From Hoeflea sp. YIM 152468 (GTDB lineage Bacteria > Pseudomonadota > Alphaproteobacteria > Rhizobiales > Rhizobiaceae): a DNA stretch of 64,000 bases. Shown here piece after piece: positions 36,181 through 45,679 of this stretch. Position 1 is the first letter of the stretch. The number at the start of each line of letters is the position of its first letter. A program made the translations under genes and the position numbers. The notes under the pieces were generated by a model. The model made no database searches. It saw only the letters and a program-made list of their open reading frames with translations, and had not been told where the DNA came from. The stretch spans positions 248,001 through 312,000 of the forward strand of contig NZ_JARGET010000038.1 of NCBI RefSeq assembly GCF_029210485.1, written 5' to 3'.

Positions 36181-36570
36181 TCAGGACTGCGAAAACGCCT
36201 CGATCTCGATTTCGGTCAGCAGATCGGGATGGGCAAGGCCGGCGACAATCACATAAGTTGACGCCGGCGCATGGCCTTCGAGGACTTGATCGCGGATTTC
36301 CCGGTAGGCGGTGACATCACCCGGCGCCACATCATAGACTCTGATCGCAACGATATCGCTGGGTTTCATGTTGCAGGCAGCCACCGCGGCAAGCCCGTTG
36401 CGCCAGGCCTGCTCGGCCTGGGCGCGGTAGCCGTCCCGCATCTGCCCGTCCGGCGTGACCCCGATCTGGCCCGAGATGAGCAGACGGCGGCCGGGAGAAA
36501 CCATCTCAACGGCCTGGACATAATTGGAAGCCGGCTTTGCCATGCTGTCGGGGTTGAAGAAACGCGGCAT
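36181..36570 (-). CDS. RidA family (YjgF/YER057c/UK114) enamine/imine deaminase-like protein
   Basis: A 129-residue chorismate-mutase-fold protein. Conserved features include YVQAVEM, LLISGQIGVTPDGQM, the QAEQAWRN helix, IVAIRVYDV and the end ASTYVIVAGLAHPDLLTEIEIEA. In RidA the arginine before a hydrophobic strand and a C-terminal glutamate act on enamines; here the arginine region reads STYVIVAGL, lacking the canonical R-x-x-x-V arginine, so it belongs to a paralogous subgroup and deaminase activity is uncertain. AGGAATG precedes the start. It lies 33 bp downstream of recR. Confidence 0.88.
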   Translation of the reverse strand: MPRFFNPDSMAKPASNYVQAVEMVSPGRRLLISGQIGVTPDGQMRDGYRAQAEQAWRNGLAAVAACNMKPSDIVAIRVYDVAPGDVTAYREIRDQVLEGHAPASTYVIVAGLAHPDLLTEIEIEAFSQS

Positions 36571-36603
36571 CTGTCATTCCTCAAAAAAAGCAGTACGGAC
36601 CTT

Positions 36604-37209
36604 CTAAAATGCAGTGCGGGCGCGGATGGCGGCTGCCAATGTGCCCTCATCAAGATAATCCAGCTCACCCCCCACCGGCACGCCGTGCGCCAGCCGGGTG
36701 ATCTTGATCTCGAAGCCGGACAATTGCTCGGTAATGTAATGGGCCGTGGTCTGGCCTTCGACCGTGGCGTTGACGGCAATCAGAATTTCCCGGACGTCGC
36801 CCCTGGCAACGCGATCGACGAGACCTGCGATCGACAGATCATCAGGGCCGACGCCATCAAGCGGCGACAGGGTACCGCCAAGCACATGATAGCCGGCATT
36901 CATCGCCGCGGCGCGCTCGAGCGCCCAGAGATCCGCGACGTCCTCGACCACAATGATGACACTCTGGTCGCGGGTCGGGTCGGTGCACACCGTGCAGGGG
37001 TCAGACGTGTCGGCATTGCCGCAGGTCGAACAGATGCGGACCTTGTCAAAAGCCTCGTTCATCGCCGATGCCAGCGGGCCCATCAACTGATCTTTTTTCT
37101 TGATCAAATGAAGCGCGGCGCGGCGCGCCGACCGCGGCCCGAGCCCGGGGACGCGGGCGAGCAACTGGATCAGCCGCTCGATCTCCGGCCCGGTTACACG
37201 CTTCTGCAT
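36604..37209 (-). CDS. recR: Recombination protein RecR
   Basis: Works with RecO and RecF to load RecA on gapped DNA. The 201-residue protein has the helix-hairpin-helix region ([20 protein letters not shown]), a four-cysteine zinc finger ([16 protein letters not shown], about residues 58-73) and a Toprim domain ([16 protein letters not shown] to [19 protein letters not shown]), ending in the Walker-B-like [20 protein letters not shown]. Normal length. Part of the conserved dnaX-ybaB-recR cluster, 35 bp after ybaB. Confidence 0.97.
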   Translation of the reverse strand: MQKRVTGPEIERLIQLLARVPGLGPRSARRAALHLIKKKDQLMGPLASAMNEAFDKVRICSTCGNADTSDPCTVCTDPTRDQSVIIVVEDVADLWALERAAAMNAGYHVLGGTLSPLDGVGPDDLSIAGLVDRVARGDVREILIAVNATVEGQTTAHYITEQLSGFEIKITRLAHGVPVGGELDYLDEGTLAAAIRARTAF

Positions 37210-37244
37210 TTCATACTCCCGTCATGACCAAACATGGGCGTGGC

Positions 37245-37568
37245 TTAGAAAGGCAGCTTCATGCCGGGAGGAATCGGCAGGCCGGCGGTCAGCTCCTTGG
37301 TCCGTTCGGCCATCATCGCCTCAACCTTGCCCTTGGCATCATTGTGGGCGGCGACAATCAGATCCTCGAGAATCTCGACATCGTCTTCCTTGAACATGGA
37401 CGGATCGATGGAAAGGCCTTTCATCAGCCCCTTGCCGGTGAGCCGCACGCTGACCATTCCGCCACCGGCAACGCCTTCACATTCAAGCTCGGCAAGTTCT
37501 TCCTGCATGCGCTCCATCTTGGCCTGCATGTCCTTGATCTTGCCCATCATACCCATGATGTCTTTCAT
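37245..37568 (-). CDS. YbaB/EbfC nucleoid-associated protein
   Basis: A 107-residue DNA-binding protein, dimeric in known homologues. It starts at ATG 37568, directly after AAGGAGAT; a much longer frame is a shadow. It is rich in methionine at the start ([18 protein letters not shown]), with a helix, a small sheet ([16 protein letters not shown]) and a C-terminal helix ([18 protein letters not shown]). Located between dnaX and recR as in most bacteria. Confidence 0.95.
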   Translation of the reverse strand: MKDIMGMMGKIKDMQAKMERMQEELAELECEGVAGGGMVSVRLTGKGLMKGLSIDPSMFKEDDVEILEDLIVAAHNDAKGKVEAMMAERTKELTAGLPIPPGMKLPF

Positions 37569-37632
37569 CTGGATCTCCTTTTCGAGTGCACTATGCCGGC
37601 CAAAGGCCGGATCCGGGCCCGGGACGGCTGCT

Positions 37633-39471
37633 CTAGTCGGTCTCGTCGCCGGGTTCGATATCGTCTGGTAGAATATCGCCTTCATCGGACGGCGACAGAA
37701 CATCGCCAGCCAGGATCTCCTCGGTGGCTGCAATGCGCACATCGGTGATGCGGGCACCGGGAAAGCGGGCAAGAATTGCCGCAATGTCTGGGTCCTGGCG
37801 CGCGTCACTGACAAGCGCCTCGCGCTTGGCGGTCTCGCGTTCGGCCAGCGTCGGCGCACCTTCTTCCCGGCTGAGCGCCACAGTCCATTTGGCGCCGGTC
37901 CAGTCACCCAGCTTCTTGATCAACTCGCCGGGAAGGCTGGGGCTGGCATCCGGCGCAAGATTGATCTCGAGGCGACCGGGTTCGATCCGGACCAGCCGGA
38001 CACCGGTGCGGATCTGCACCTTCATGGCGATATCGCGAAACTTCTCGGCCAGCGCCACCATGTCCTCGAGCGAGCCGATGACGATTTCCTCGACCGGCTC
38101 GGCAACCGCGGGGCTGACAACCGAGGGTTCGGCGGAATGGGCCAGCCGCATCGAAGGCTGTCCGCCGCCGCCTTGCGGCATGCTGCGGTCCCCCACGGCC
38201 CGGGCCATGGCACCGCCGCCGGACGGTCCGTTGCCGGCCGGCTGCCCACCGGCGCCCGCCGATGCGCCGCCGGAAGTCTGGAGCGCTTTCACCGCATCCT
38301 CTGGCGACGGGAGATTTGCGGCATGGGCAATCCGGATCAAGGTCATTTCCGCGGCCGCCGCCTGACGGCTCGAGGTGTCGGTCTCGGTAATGCCCTTGAG
38401 CAGCATCTGCCAGACCCGCGACAGAACAACGGTCGACAGTTTCGCCGCATAATCGGCGCCACTTTCGCGTTCGGTCTGGGTCAGGGACGGATCTTCGCCG
38501 GCCTCGGGCACGAATTTGAGCCGCGTCACCAGATGGGTGAAATCGGCCAGATCAGTCAGGACCACAGATGGGCTGGCGCCCGAATCATACTGGTCGCGAA
38601 AATTTGCCAGAGCCGCAGCGACATCGCCGGTCATCAGCGCGCCGAACAGTTCGACGATGCGGGACCGGTCAGCCAAACCCAGCATCGAGCGCACGGCCCC
38701 GGCGTCGACGCCGCCGCCACCATGGGCAATCGCCTGGTCGAGCAGCGACAGGCCATCGCGCACCGAGCCTTCGGCGGCGCGGGCGATCATGGCCAGCGAC
38801 TCCTCGTCGATGACAATGCCTTCCTGATCGGCAATGCTCTTGAAATGGGCCACCAGCAGAGCGGAATCGATGCGGCGCAGATCAAACCGCTGGCATCGCG
38901 ACAGCACCGTGATGGGAACCTTGCGGATTTCGGTTGTGGCGAAAATGAACTTCACATGCGCTGGCGGCTCTTCCAGCGTCTTCAACAGGCCGTTGAAGGC
39001 CTGATTGGAGAGCATGTGCACTTCGTCGATGATGTAGACCTTGTAGCGCGCCGCCACCGGCCGGTAACGCACCTGCTCAATGATCTCGCGAATGTCGTCA
39101 ATGCCGGTATGGGACGCCGCGTCCATCTCGATGACATCGACATGGCGGCCTTCCATGATCGCCTGACAATGCTCCCCTGAAACGGTCAGATCGATCGTCG
39201 GCCGATCGATCTCGGCAGTCTGGTAATTGAGCGCCCGTGCCAGAATTCGGGCGGTCGTGGTCTTGCCGACGCCGCGGACGCCAGTCAGCATCCAGGCCTG
39301 GGCAATCCGTCCGGTGGAAAACGCGTTGGTCAGGGTGCGGACCATCGGCGCCTGGCCGATCAGGTCGGTGAAATCCTTGGGACGGTATTTGCGGGCAAGA
39401 ACCCGGTAGGGCACCTGCCCTTCAGCGGCAACCGCGTGTGACGCTGTATTGGTACCGGTTGCTTCATCCAT
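37633..39471 (-). CDS. dnaX: DNA polymerase III subunit gamma/tau
   Basis: The clamp-loader ATPase. The 612-residue protein starts at ATG 39471 (MDEATGTN); the frame runs on upstream into the SRP RNA gene, which cannot be coding. It shows [12 protein letters not shown], Walker [11 protein letters not shown] (residues 64-73), sensor and SRC motif ([10 protein letters not shown]), [22 protein letters not shown] and a tau-type C-terminal extension. The zinc module has only one of the usual cysteines ([12 protein letters not shown]), which I believe is common in Rhizobiales. A glycine/alanine-rich linker lies between about 440 and 500. Ribosome binding site is weak. No clear slippery frameshift site was seen. 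Confidence 0.95.
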   Translation of the reverse strand: MDEATGTNTASHAVAAEGQVPYRVLARKYRPKDFTDLIGQAPMVRTLTNAFSTGRIAQAWMLTGVRGVGKTTTARILARALNYQTAEIDRPTIDLTVSGEHCQAIMEGRHVDVIEMDAASHTGIDDIREIIEQVRYRPVAARYKVYIIDEVHMLSNQAFNGLLKTLEEPPAHVKFIFATTEIRKVPITVLSRCQRFDLRRIDSALLVAHFKSIADQEGIVIDEESLAMIARAAEGSVRDGLSLLDQAIAHGGGGVDAGAVRSMLGLADRSRIVELFGALMTGDVAAALANFRDQYDSGASPSVVLTDLADFTHLVTRLKFVPEAGEDPSLTQTERESGADYAAKLSTVVLSRVWQMLLKGITETDTSSRQAAAAEMTLIRIAHAANLPSPEDAVKALQTSGGASAGAGGQPAGNGPSGGGAMARAVGDRSMPQGGGGQPSMRLAHSAEPSVVSPAVAEPVEEIVIGSLEDMVALAEKFRDIAMKVQIRTGVRLVRIEPGRLEINLAPDASPSLPGELIKKLGDWTGAKWTVALSREEGAPTLAERETAKREALVSDARQDPDIAAILARFPGARITDVRIAATEEILAGDVLSPSDEGDILPDDIEPGDETD

Positions 39472-39579
39472 GATTGCAGTGCCGCCCTCGCGCTGGCTCG
39501 ATGGCCATTCAAGATGAATGTTTGCACCCCGGCCGGGTCGCGTCAATGACGGTCTGCCTCGGCCTGCGCGGGCGAAAGG

Positions 39580-39680
39580 GTGGGAGGCTGGCACGGTGAC
39601 CCGTGCCGGGCTCGTTAGGGCTGCTTCCTTCCGGACCTGACCCGGTTGGCGAGTGGCTCGTCCACCACCAACCTCCCAAG
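39580..39680 (-). ncRNA. ffs: Signal recognition particle RNA (bacterial short 4.5S type)
   Basis: Read on the minus strand, this segment contains the universally conserved SRP tetraloop/symmetric-loop core GGTCAGGTCCGGAAGGAAGC followed by AGCCC. The flanks pair: TTGGGAGGTTGG at the 5' end with CCAGCCTCCCA at the 3' end, forming the long hairpin. It lies between dnaX and the divergent HIT gene, the usual rhizobial site. The ends are estimates to within a few bases. Confidence 0.96.
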
Positions 39681-39771
39681 GCCACATATCGTCAATCGAA
39701 CAAGCAAATGCAAGCCAGAGCCCAAAAAAACTGATAGAGTTGTACCGCGGCCCTGTCTGACGGACTTATTC

Positions 39772-40176
39772 ATGACCAATTTCGTTCTTGATCCTCGCCT
39801 AGAGCGCGACAGCACACCGGTGATGAGACTGGGCTTGTGTCAACTCAGGTTGATGGACGATTCACGCTGGCCCTGGGTACTGCTGGTCCCGCAGCGCCCG
39901 GGCATCTGCGAAATCTTCGAAATGACCCCGCTCGACCAGACCATGCTGACGTTCGAAACCGCAATCGCCGCCAAGGCGGTCAAGCAAGCAACCGGCTGTC
40001 GCAAGATCAATGTCGGCGCACTTGGCAATCAGGTCCGCCAGTTCCATCTGCACATCATCGCGCGCAATGAGGGCGATGATGCCTGGCCCGGACCTGTCTG
40101 GGGTCATGGCGCGCCGGTCCCCTGGTCCCGTAGCGCCCGGACTGCATTTACCGAAAGACTTCTCGAGGCCCTCTGA
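39772..40176 (+). CDS. HIT family protein with altered histidine triad
   Basis: A 134-residue histidine-triad nucleotide-binding protein. It starts at ATG 39772 (MTNFVLDPRL); earlier in-frame codons overlap the SRP RNA gene. Motifs: LVPQRPGICEIFEM, CRKINVGALGNQVRQFHLHIIAR and an invariant-looking WPGPVWGHG tail. The triad reads Q-x-H-x-H rather than H-x-H-x-H, so the first histidine is replaced by glutamine. The central catalytic histidine may still be present. Substrate is probably a nucleotide derivative. The nudC gene begins 3 bp after the stop, suggesting a nucleotide-cleaning pair. Confidence 0.9.
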   Translation: MTNFVLDPRLERDSTPVMRLGLCQLRLMDDSRWPWVLLVPQRPGICEIFEMTPLDQTMLTFETAIAAKAVKQATGCRKINVGALGNQVRQFHLHIIARNEGDDAWPGPVWGHGAPVPWSRSARTAFTERLLEAL

Positions 40177-40179
40177 TTC

Positions 40180-41142
40180 ATGACATTTTCCCTGTTCGAC
40201 CATAACGCACCTCATGGCGAGGCAAGCCGTATGGTCGCTTTTTCCAGCAATATTCTTGACAGCCGCTCTGAATACCGGACCGAAACCGAACTTGATGACG
40301 CGCTCAAGGAGCCGACAACGCGGTATTTTGCCATTGCCCAGGGCAAGCTGGTGATGCGCGTGGATGGTGTGGCTCCGGAAGGCTTGCTTGCTGCGCCCGA
40401 CCTCGCCGCCATGCAGCCGCAAAACGCCGACGCCGTGCTGATCGGCTGGGACCGGGACAACGTCGCCTTCATTGCCATGCCGGTGGCGATTGAGGCCGAC
40501 GACCTGCCGGAGATGTACAAGGCCATCGACACGCGGTCGGTCTACCGACAGGCGCTGCTGACCGAGGAAAAACTCGGCGCCTACGCACAAGGCACGAGCC
40601 TTGTGAGCTGGGCGCTGACCAACCGGTTTTGCGGCACCTGCGGCTGCGCCATGACGCCGAAAGCGGGTGGCTACCGGCGGAGCTGCCAGGCCTGTGGGCA
40701 CAATGTGTTTCCGCGCACCGACCCGGTTGCGATCATGCTCATCGTGGATGAGGCCAACGACCGATGCCTGCTGGGCCGCAGCCCACATTTTGCCCCGGGA
40801 ATGTATTCCTGCCTGGCCGGATTCATCGAGCCTGGCGAGACCATCGAGGACGCGGTGCGGCGGGAAACACGAGAAGAATCCGGCATCAGGATTGACCGGG
40901 TGCGCTACCATGCCAGCCAGCCATGGCCGATGCCGCATACGTTGATGATCGGCGTCTACGCCGAAGCCAAAAGCCTCGACATTGCCCGTGACACCGTCGA
41001 ACTTGAAGATTGCCGCTGGTTCAGCCGGACCGAGACCGAGGCCATGCTCTCGACGGCCCTGGGTCAGGCGGATGCCTCGGCACCGCCGCCCGGCGCCATC
41101 GCTCACCGGCTGATGCGTGACTGGCTGGACTGGTCGCGGTAG
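40180..41142 (+). CDS. nudC: NAD+ diphosphatase / RNA NAD-decapping Nudix hydrolase
   Basis: Hydrolyses NAD(H) to NMN(H) and AMP and, in E. coli, removes NAD caps from RNA. The 320-residue protein has an N-terminal domain, a four-cysteine zinc ribbon (CGTCGCAM...CQACGHNVFPR), a full Nudix box (GFIEPGETIEDAVRRETREE continuing SGI) and the NudC-specific SQPWPMPHTLM motif that recognises the NAD moiety. Slightly longer than E. coli NudC owing to its N-terminal domain, which is normal for alphaproteobacteria. Coupled to the HIT gene upstream; convergent with pheA, 9 bp apart. Confidence 0.96.
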   Translation: MTFSLFDHNAPHGEASRMVAFSSNILDSRSEYRTETELDDALKEPTTRYFAIAQGKLVMRVDGVAPEGLLAAPDLAAMQPQNADAVLIGWDRDNVAFIAMPVAIEADDLPEMYKAIDTRSVYRQALLTEEKLGAYAQGTSLVSWALTNRFCGTCGCAMTPKAGGYRRSCQACGHNVFPRTDPVAIMLIVDEANDRCLLGRSPHFAPGMYSCLAGFIEPGETIEDAVRRETREESGIRIDRVRYHASQPWPMPHTLMIGVYAEAKSLDIARDTVELEDCRWFSRTETEAMLSTALGQADASAPPPGAIAHRLMRDWLDWSR

Positions 41143-41151
41143 AGACCCGCG

Positions 41152-42036
41152 TCAGCCCTCTTCCTCTTGCGCAAGCGTTCCATTCTGCGCCAGCCGGAAC
41201 GGATGGGCCGGATAGACACCCAGAATCCGCAGTTCCCTGGAAAAGTAAGCCAGCTCCTCCATGGCGCGCGCCACCGGCGCTTCGTCCGGGTGGCCCTGGA
41301 TATCGGCGTAGAACTGGGTGGCGAAAAACTTGCCGCCAATCTGATAGCTTTCCAGCTTGGTCATGTTGACGCCGTTGGTGGCAAAGCCGCCCATGGCCTT
41401 GTAGAGCGCGGCCGGAATGTTGCGCACACGGAAAACGAAGGTGGTGACAACCACCTCGTCGGCCACCGGAGGCGGTGGGAGCCTGGCCTCGCGCGAGAGC
41501 ACCACAAAGCGGGTGACATTGGTGTCGGTGTCCTCAACATTTTCCTCGAGGATATCGAGCCCGTACAGGTCGGCGGCCAGACGCGGCGCCAACGCCGCCA
41601 TCGTCCGGTCATTGCTCTGCGAAACCATCCGGGCGGCTCCGGCGGTATCGCCGGCAACAACTGCTTTCCAGCCATTGTCCCGCACCACCTTGCGGCACTG
41701 GCCAACCGCGTGGACATGACTGTGCACGGTGCGGATTTCCGATCGCTCGACCCCAGGCAGGGCCATCAGCTGGAAGTGAATCGGCATGAAGTATTCACCG
41801 ACGATGTGCATCTGCGATTCGGGCAGCAGATGATGGATGTCGGCGACCCGGCCGGCGATGGTGTTTTCAATCGGGATCATGGCCAGATCGGCGTCGCCCT
41901 GCGCCAGTGCATTGAAGGCATCCTCGAACGTGGCGCTCGGCAAGGGCTCCATACCGGGAAACATGTCGCGGCAAGCCATGTCGGAATTTGCGCCAAACTC
42001 GCCCTGAAAGGCGATGCGGTTGGTGGAAGCGGTCAT
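41152..42036 (-). CDS. pheA: Prephenate dehydratase
   Basis: Converts prephenate to phenylpyruvate in phenylalanine synthesis. The 294-residue monofunctional enzyme has [13 protein letters not shown] at the start, [18 protein letters not shown], the catalytic TRF triad in [10 protein letters not shown] and a C-terminal ACT domain ([20 protein letters not shown], then [12 protein letters not shown]) for phenylalanine feedback. The start overlaps the stop of kdsB by 4 bases (ATGA), so the two are coupled, a rhizobial arrangement. Confidence 0.96.
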   Translation of the reverse strand: MTASTNRIAFQGEFGANSDMACRDMFPGMEPLPSATFEDAFNALAQGDADLAMIPIENTIAGRVADIHHLLPESQMHIVGEYFMPIHFQLMALPGVERSEIRTVHSHVHAVGQCRKVVRDNGWKAVVAGDTAGAARMVSQSNDRTMAALAPRLAADLYGLDILEENVEDTDTNVTRFVVLSREARLPPPPVADEVVVTTFVFRVRNIPAALYKAMGGFATNGVNMTKLESYQIGGKFFATQFYADIQGHPDEAPVARAMEELAYFSRELRILGVYPAHPFRLAQNGTLAQEEEG

Positions 42037-42812
42037 GATGTCTGTCCGTTGCGAGGAAAACGCGCCTCTTGCGGCGCCAGAATTTGGCGGGCCCGTTCAA
42101 GATCGGCGGGAGTATCGACACCGAGAGGCACCGAGTCAACGATGGCCACATCAATGCGCATGCCGTTCTCCAGAGCCCGCAATTGTTCGAGCGATTCACG
42201 CGTTTCGAGGGTCGAAGGCTTCAGCGAAACAAAGCGTTCGAGTGCCGCGCGCCGCCAGGCATAAAGCCCGATGTGATGGTAGAGCGGACCGTCGCCATAG
42301 GGTGCAGTGGCGCGGGTGAAATAAAGCGCGCGCAATAGACGCTCGCCAATGGGCGTGCCGATCACCTTGACGATGCTCGGATTGGTTTTTTCCGTTTCAT
42401 CGGAAATTTCCACCGCGAGCGTGGCAAGGTCGGCCGCCGATCCGGTCAGCGGCAGGACAGAACGGCGAATGGTTTCCGGCTCGATGGCAGGAATGTCACC
42501 CTGGACATTCAGAATTATCTGGGCCTGCGCCTGGGGGTCCATGATCATGGCCGCCTCGAACACACGGTCTGATCCGGACTGGTGATCATTCCTCGTCATG
42601 ACCGCCTCGAAGCCGGCGGCTTCGACAACATCGGCGATGTCGCGCGAATCAGTCGCCACCGCCACCCGGCCGATATCGGCCAGCATGGCCTGGCGCGCAA
42701 CGCGGACCACCATCGGCTCTCCGCCTATATCGGCAAGCGGTTTGTTGGGCAGCCGTGCAGACGCCATTCTGGCCGGAATAATGACGAGCGTGTGCCCTGA
42801 ATCTTTTGCCAT
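42033..42812 (-). CDS. kdsB: 3-deoxy-manno-octulosonate cytidylyltransferase (CMP-Kdo synthetase)
   Basis: Activates Kdo for lipopolysaccharide inner-core synthesis. The 259-residue protein has the nucleotide-binding [21 protein letters not shown] (cut here: [14 protein letters not shown]), the ATDSRDI and GSDRVFEA segments, [11 protein letters not shown] and [17 protein letters not shown]. All are typical of KdsB. It is divergent from the cytochrome c gene, with a 172-bp intergenic region holding both promoters; I could not assign boxes. Confidence 0.96.
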   Translation of the reverse strand: MAKDSGHTLVIIPARMASARLPNKPLADIGGEPMVVRVARQAMLADIGRVAVATDSRDIADVVEAAGFEAVMTRNDHQSGSDRVFEAAMIMDPQAQAQIILNVQGDIPAIEPETIRRSVLPLTGSAADLATLAVEISDETEKTNPSIVKVIGTPIGERLLRALYFTRATAPYGDGPLYHHIGLYAWRRAALERFVSLKPSTLETRESLEQLRALENGMRIDVAIVDSVPLGVDTPADLERARQILAPQEARFPRNGQTS

Positions 42813-42984
42813 AGCGGACCAATTCCCCTGTTATGCCGCGCAAGTGTCAAAAAGTCTCACTGCCGGTGTTACAAACGGTGTTGCAACGATCTTGCAAAAG
42901 ACATAGGTTCCGCGCGATTTCAAGGCTGGTTCGGATATTGCGGGAAACTGGGCGGGAAACCGAATCGAAACGGAGCGACGGAAC

Positions 42985-43539
42985 ATGAACTCCTCATATT
43001 TCAACACGGCGGCGGGTGCTTTTCTGGGCATCATGTTTGTCGTCATGACCCTTTCCATTGTTTCGGAAGGGATTTATGATTCACCGAAACCGGAAACCGA
43101 AGGCTTCCTGATCGAAGTGGCCGAGGGCGGCGGTGACGCAAGCGCACCGGCTGAAGAGGCTGCGCCGGAATTGATCGCGCCGCTGCTGGCAAGCGCCGAT
43201 CCGGCCAAGGGTGAAGCCGTGTTCAAGAAATGTGCTGCCTGCCACACCAATGATGCCGGCAATGGCAACAAGATTGGTCCGGGGCTGTGGAATATCGTCA
43301 ACCGTCCAATCGCAGGCCACGCCGACTTCAAATATTCCTCGGCCATGACCGAATTTTCCGAAGGCGGATCTGTCGTCTGGGATTACGAGCACCTCAGCGG
43401 TTTTCTGGCTGCTCCCAAGAAGTACATCAAGGGCACCGCAATGGGCTTCGCCGGCATCAAGAAAATCGATGAGCGTGCCGACCTGATCGCCTATCTGCGC
43501 ACCCTGGGCGATTCGCCGGCACCGCTGCCGGCGGAATAG
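42985..43539 (+). CDS. cycM: Membrane-anchored cytochrome c (CycM type)
   Basis: A 184-residue class I cytochrome c with an N-terminal anchor ([23 protein letters not shown]), an acidic proline/alanine linker (about 45-70), the haem site CAACH (C83, C86, H87), [13 protein letters not shown] and the axial methionine in GTAMGFAG (M153). In rhizobia CycM passes electrons from the bc1 complex to the aa3 oxidase. CGGAGCGACGGA lies before ATG 42985. A strong terminator follows, so it is a single-gene unit. Confidence 0.94.
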   Translation: MNSSYFNTAAGAFLGIMFVVMTLSIVSEGIYDSPKPETEGFLIEVAEGGGDASAPAEEAAPELIAPLLASADPAKGEAVFKKCAACHTNDAGNGNKIGPGLWNIVNRPIAGHADFKYSSAMTEFSEGGSVVWDYEHLSGFLAAPKKYIKGTAMGFAGIKKIDERADLIAYLRTLGDSPAPLPAE

Positions 43540-43562
43540 GCTGATCGTCTGATCGAATTTGT

Positions 43563-43592
43563 AAAAGCCGGGCGCGCGATGCCCGGCTTTTT
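43563..43592 (+). terminator. Rho-independent terminator after cycM
   Basis: AAAAGCCGGGC, a 7-base loop, then GCCCGGCTTTTT. The stem is 11 bp with a T5 tail, 24 bases after the stop codon. Confidence 0.93.
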
Positions 43593-43690
43593 GATGAAAT
43601 CACACAATTTTTTCAAACAAGATCTGCAAGCGCAGCAAAAGTCGCCTATTCTCTCGCTGAAGACCTGTCGTCATCGGAGACCCGGCCAGA

Positions 43691-45520
43691 ATGACCAATC
43701 CTATTGCCTCCATCACCCTGGCGCTCGCCGCATCGCTTCTGTTTGCATCGGTCGCACCGGCTCAGGAACAAACCTGGCATCATGCCACGGCGATGCTTGG
43801 CGAGCCGAAATATCCAGAGAATTTTCCGCGCTTTGACTACGCCAATCCGGATGCGCCAAAGGGTGGGATGCTGCGGCTTTCGGAAGAAGGCACATTCGAC
43901 AGTTTCAATCCCGTTCTGGCCAAGGGTGAACAGGCAGCAGGCCTGGCGCTGGTGTTCGATCCGCTGATGAGATCGGCTGACGACGAGATTTCAGCCTCCT
44001 ACGGCCTGATCGCCGAGAGCATTTCGTTTCCCGACGACATTTCCGAGGCCACCTTCCGGATTCGCGCCGAAGCCAGATGGCCAGACGGCGAGCCGATCAC
44101 ACCGGAAGATGTCATCTTCAGCTTCACCAAGGCCAAGGAACACAACCCGCTGCAAGCCAATTATTATGGCCATGTCGTCTCCGCCGAAAAATCCGGCGCC
44201 CGCGATGTCACCTTCCGGTTCGATGAGATCAACAACAGCGAACTGCCGCAAATTCTGGGTCAGCTTCTGATTCTGCCGCAACATTGGTGGCAGGGAAAGG
44301 ACAAGGACGGAAACCAGCGTGACATCGGCCGCACAACGCTCGAGCCGGTGATGGGCTCGGGTCCCTACCGGATCGCCGGCTTTACCGCCGGGTCGACAAT
44401 CCGCTACGAGCTGCGCGACGATTACTGGGCCAGGGATCTCAACGTCAATGTCGGGCACCACAATTTCGGGACGATCGAGTATGGTTACTTCACCGACCGC
44501 AACGTCGAGTTCGAGGCGTTCCGCGGCGGCGCCATCGATTTCCGGCAGGAGAATTCGGCCAGCCGCTGGGCCACAGCCTATGATTTTCCCGCAATCGACA
44601 CCGGCGATGTCGTCCTTGAGGAGATCGAAAATCCGCTTCGGGCCGTCGGCATCATGCAGGCCATGGTGCCGAACATGCGCCGCGACAAATTCAAGGATAT
44701 CCGGGTTCGCAAGGCGCTCAATTTTGCCTTCGATTTCGAGGACCTGAACCGAAACCTGGCGTTTGACGCCTTCGAGCGGATCGACAGTTATTTCTGGGGC
44801 ACGGAACTGGCCTCCTCCGGCCTGCCCGAAGGCCGGGAAAAACAAATCCTCGAAAGCCTGGGCGACAAGGTGCCACCAGAGGTGTTCACAACGGTCTACA
44901 CCAACCCGGTCAGCGGCGACCCGGCAAAGTCCCGCGCCAATCTGCGCCAGGCTCTGACCCTGTTCCGCGACGCCGGCTACAAGCTCGAGAACCAGCAACT
45001 CGTTGACGCCCGGACGGGAGCCCCGTTCGAGATCGAGATCCTGCTGTCCAGCCCTTCCTTCGAGCGTTCAGTCCTGCCCTATGTCAGCAATCTGAAGAAG
45101 ATCGGGGTCAACGCCCGGATTCGCACGGTCGATGCCTCGCAATACACCAACCGGGTCAGAAGCTTCGACTATGACATGATCTGGGGCCTGTGGGCGCAGT
45201 CGCTCAATCCGGGCAACGAGCAGTCCGGTTACTGGGGATCGGATTCGCTTGAACGCGAAGGTTCGCGAAACTACGCCGGCATTTCCGACCCTGCCATCGA
45301 CGCGCTGATCAAGATGGTCATTTTCGCGCCAAACCGCGACGAGCAGATCGCCGCTGTGCATGCTCTCGACCGGGTGCTTCTCGCCCACCATTTCGTGGTG
45401 CCGCTGTTTTACAGCAATGCGGTCAAGGTGGCCTACCGCAAGACACTGGTCCATCCGGAAGAACTGCCCTATTACGGGCTCGGCTTCCCGGAAGTTTGGT
45501 GGAGCAGCGAGGCAAACTGA
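43691..45520 (+). CDS. yejA: Peptide ABC transporter substrate-binding protein
   Basis: Periplasmic binding protein of an oligopeptide importer. The 609-residue product has a signal peptide (SITLALAASLLFASVAPAQ) and an SBP_bac_5 domain: FPRFDYANPDAPKGGMLRL, GLAESISFPDD, RWPDGEPITPEDVIFSF and GSGPYRIAGF. These features match YejA, whose system takes up peptides including microcin C in E. coli and is linked to tolerance of antimicrobial peptides in Sinorhizobium. It is the first gene of yejABEF; the 159-bp gap before yejB has no gene and might carry an mRNA processing site. Confidence 0.95.
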   Translation: MTNPIASITLALAASLLFASVAPAQEQTWHHATAMLGEPKYPENFPRFDYANPDAPKGGMLRLSEEGTFDSFNPVLAKGEQAAGLALVFDPLMRSADDEISASYGLIAESISFPDDISEATFRIRAEARWPDGEPITPEDVIFSFTKAKEHNPLQANYYGHVVSAEKSGARDVTFRFDEINNSELPQILGQLLILPQHWWQGKDKDGNQRDIGRTTLEPVMGSGPYRIAGFTAGSTIRYELRDDYWARDLNVNVGHHNFGTIEYGYFTDRNVEFEAFRGGAIDFRQENSASRWATAYDFPAIDTGDVVLEEIENPLRAVGIMQAMVPNMRRDKFKDIRVRKALNFAFDFEDLNRNLAFDAFERIDSYFWGTELASSGLPEGREKQILESLGDKVPPEVFTTVYTNPVSGDPAKSRANLRQALTLFRDAGYKLENQQLVDARTGAPFEIEILLSSPSFERSVLPYVSNLKKIGVNARIRTVDASQYTNRVRSFDYDMIWGLWAQSLNPGNEQSGYWGSDSLEREGSRNYAGISDPAIDALIKMVIFAPNRDEQIAAVHALDRVLLAHHFVVPLFYSNAVKVAYRKTLVHPEELPYYGLGFPEVWWSSEAN

Positions 45521-45679
45521 GATGCATTCAGCCTTGCGCCTCAATCGACATTCGATTCTGTATGAACACACCACGAATCAGCCAAGGACGACAGGTCGTG
45601 GCTGGAAGGATGCGAGATTGATCAGACCTCAAGCGGACAGGAGCGATGAAATCGCCACGACACCGGAGAGCGGCGCCTG

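Noticed and set aside
39472-39687. N-terminal extension of DnaX
   Set aside because: It overlaps the SRP RNA gene, and the conserved DnaX sequence begins after ATG 39471.
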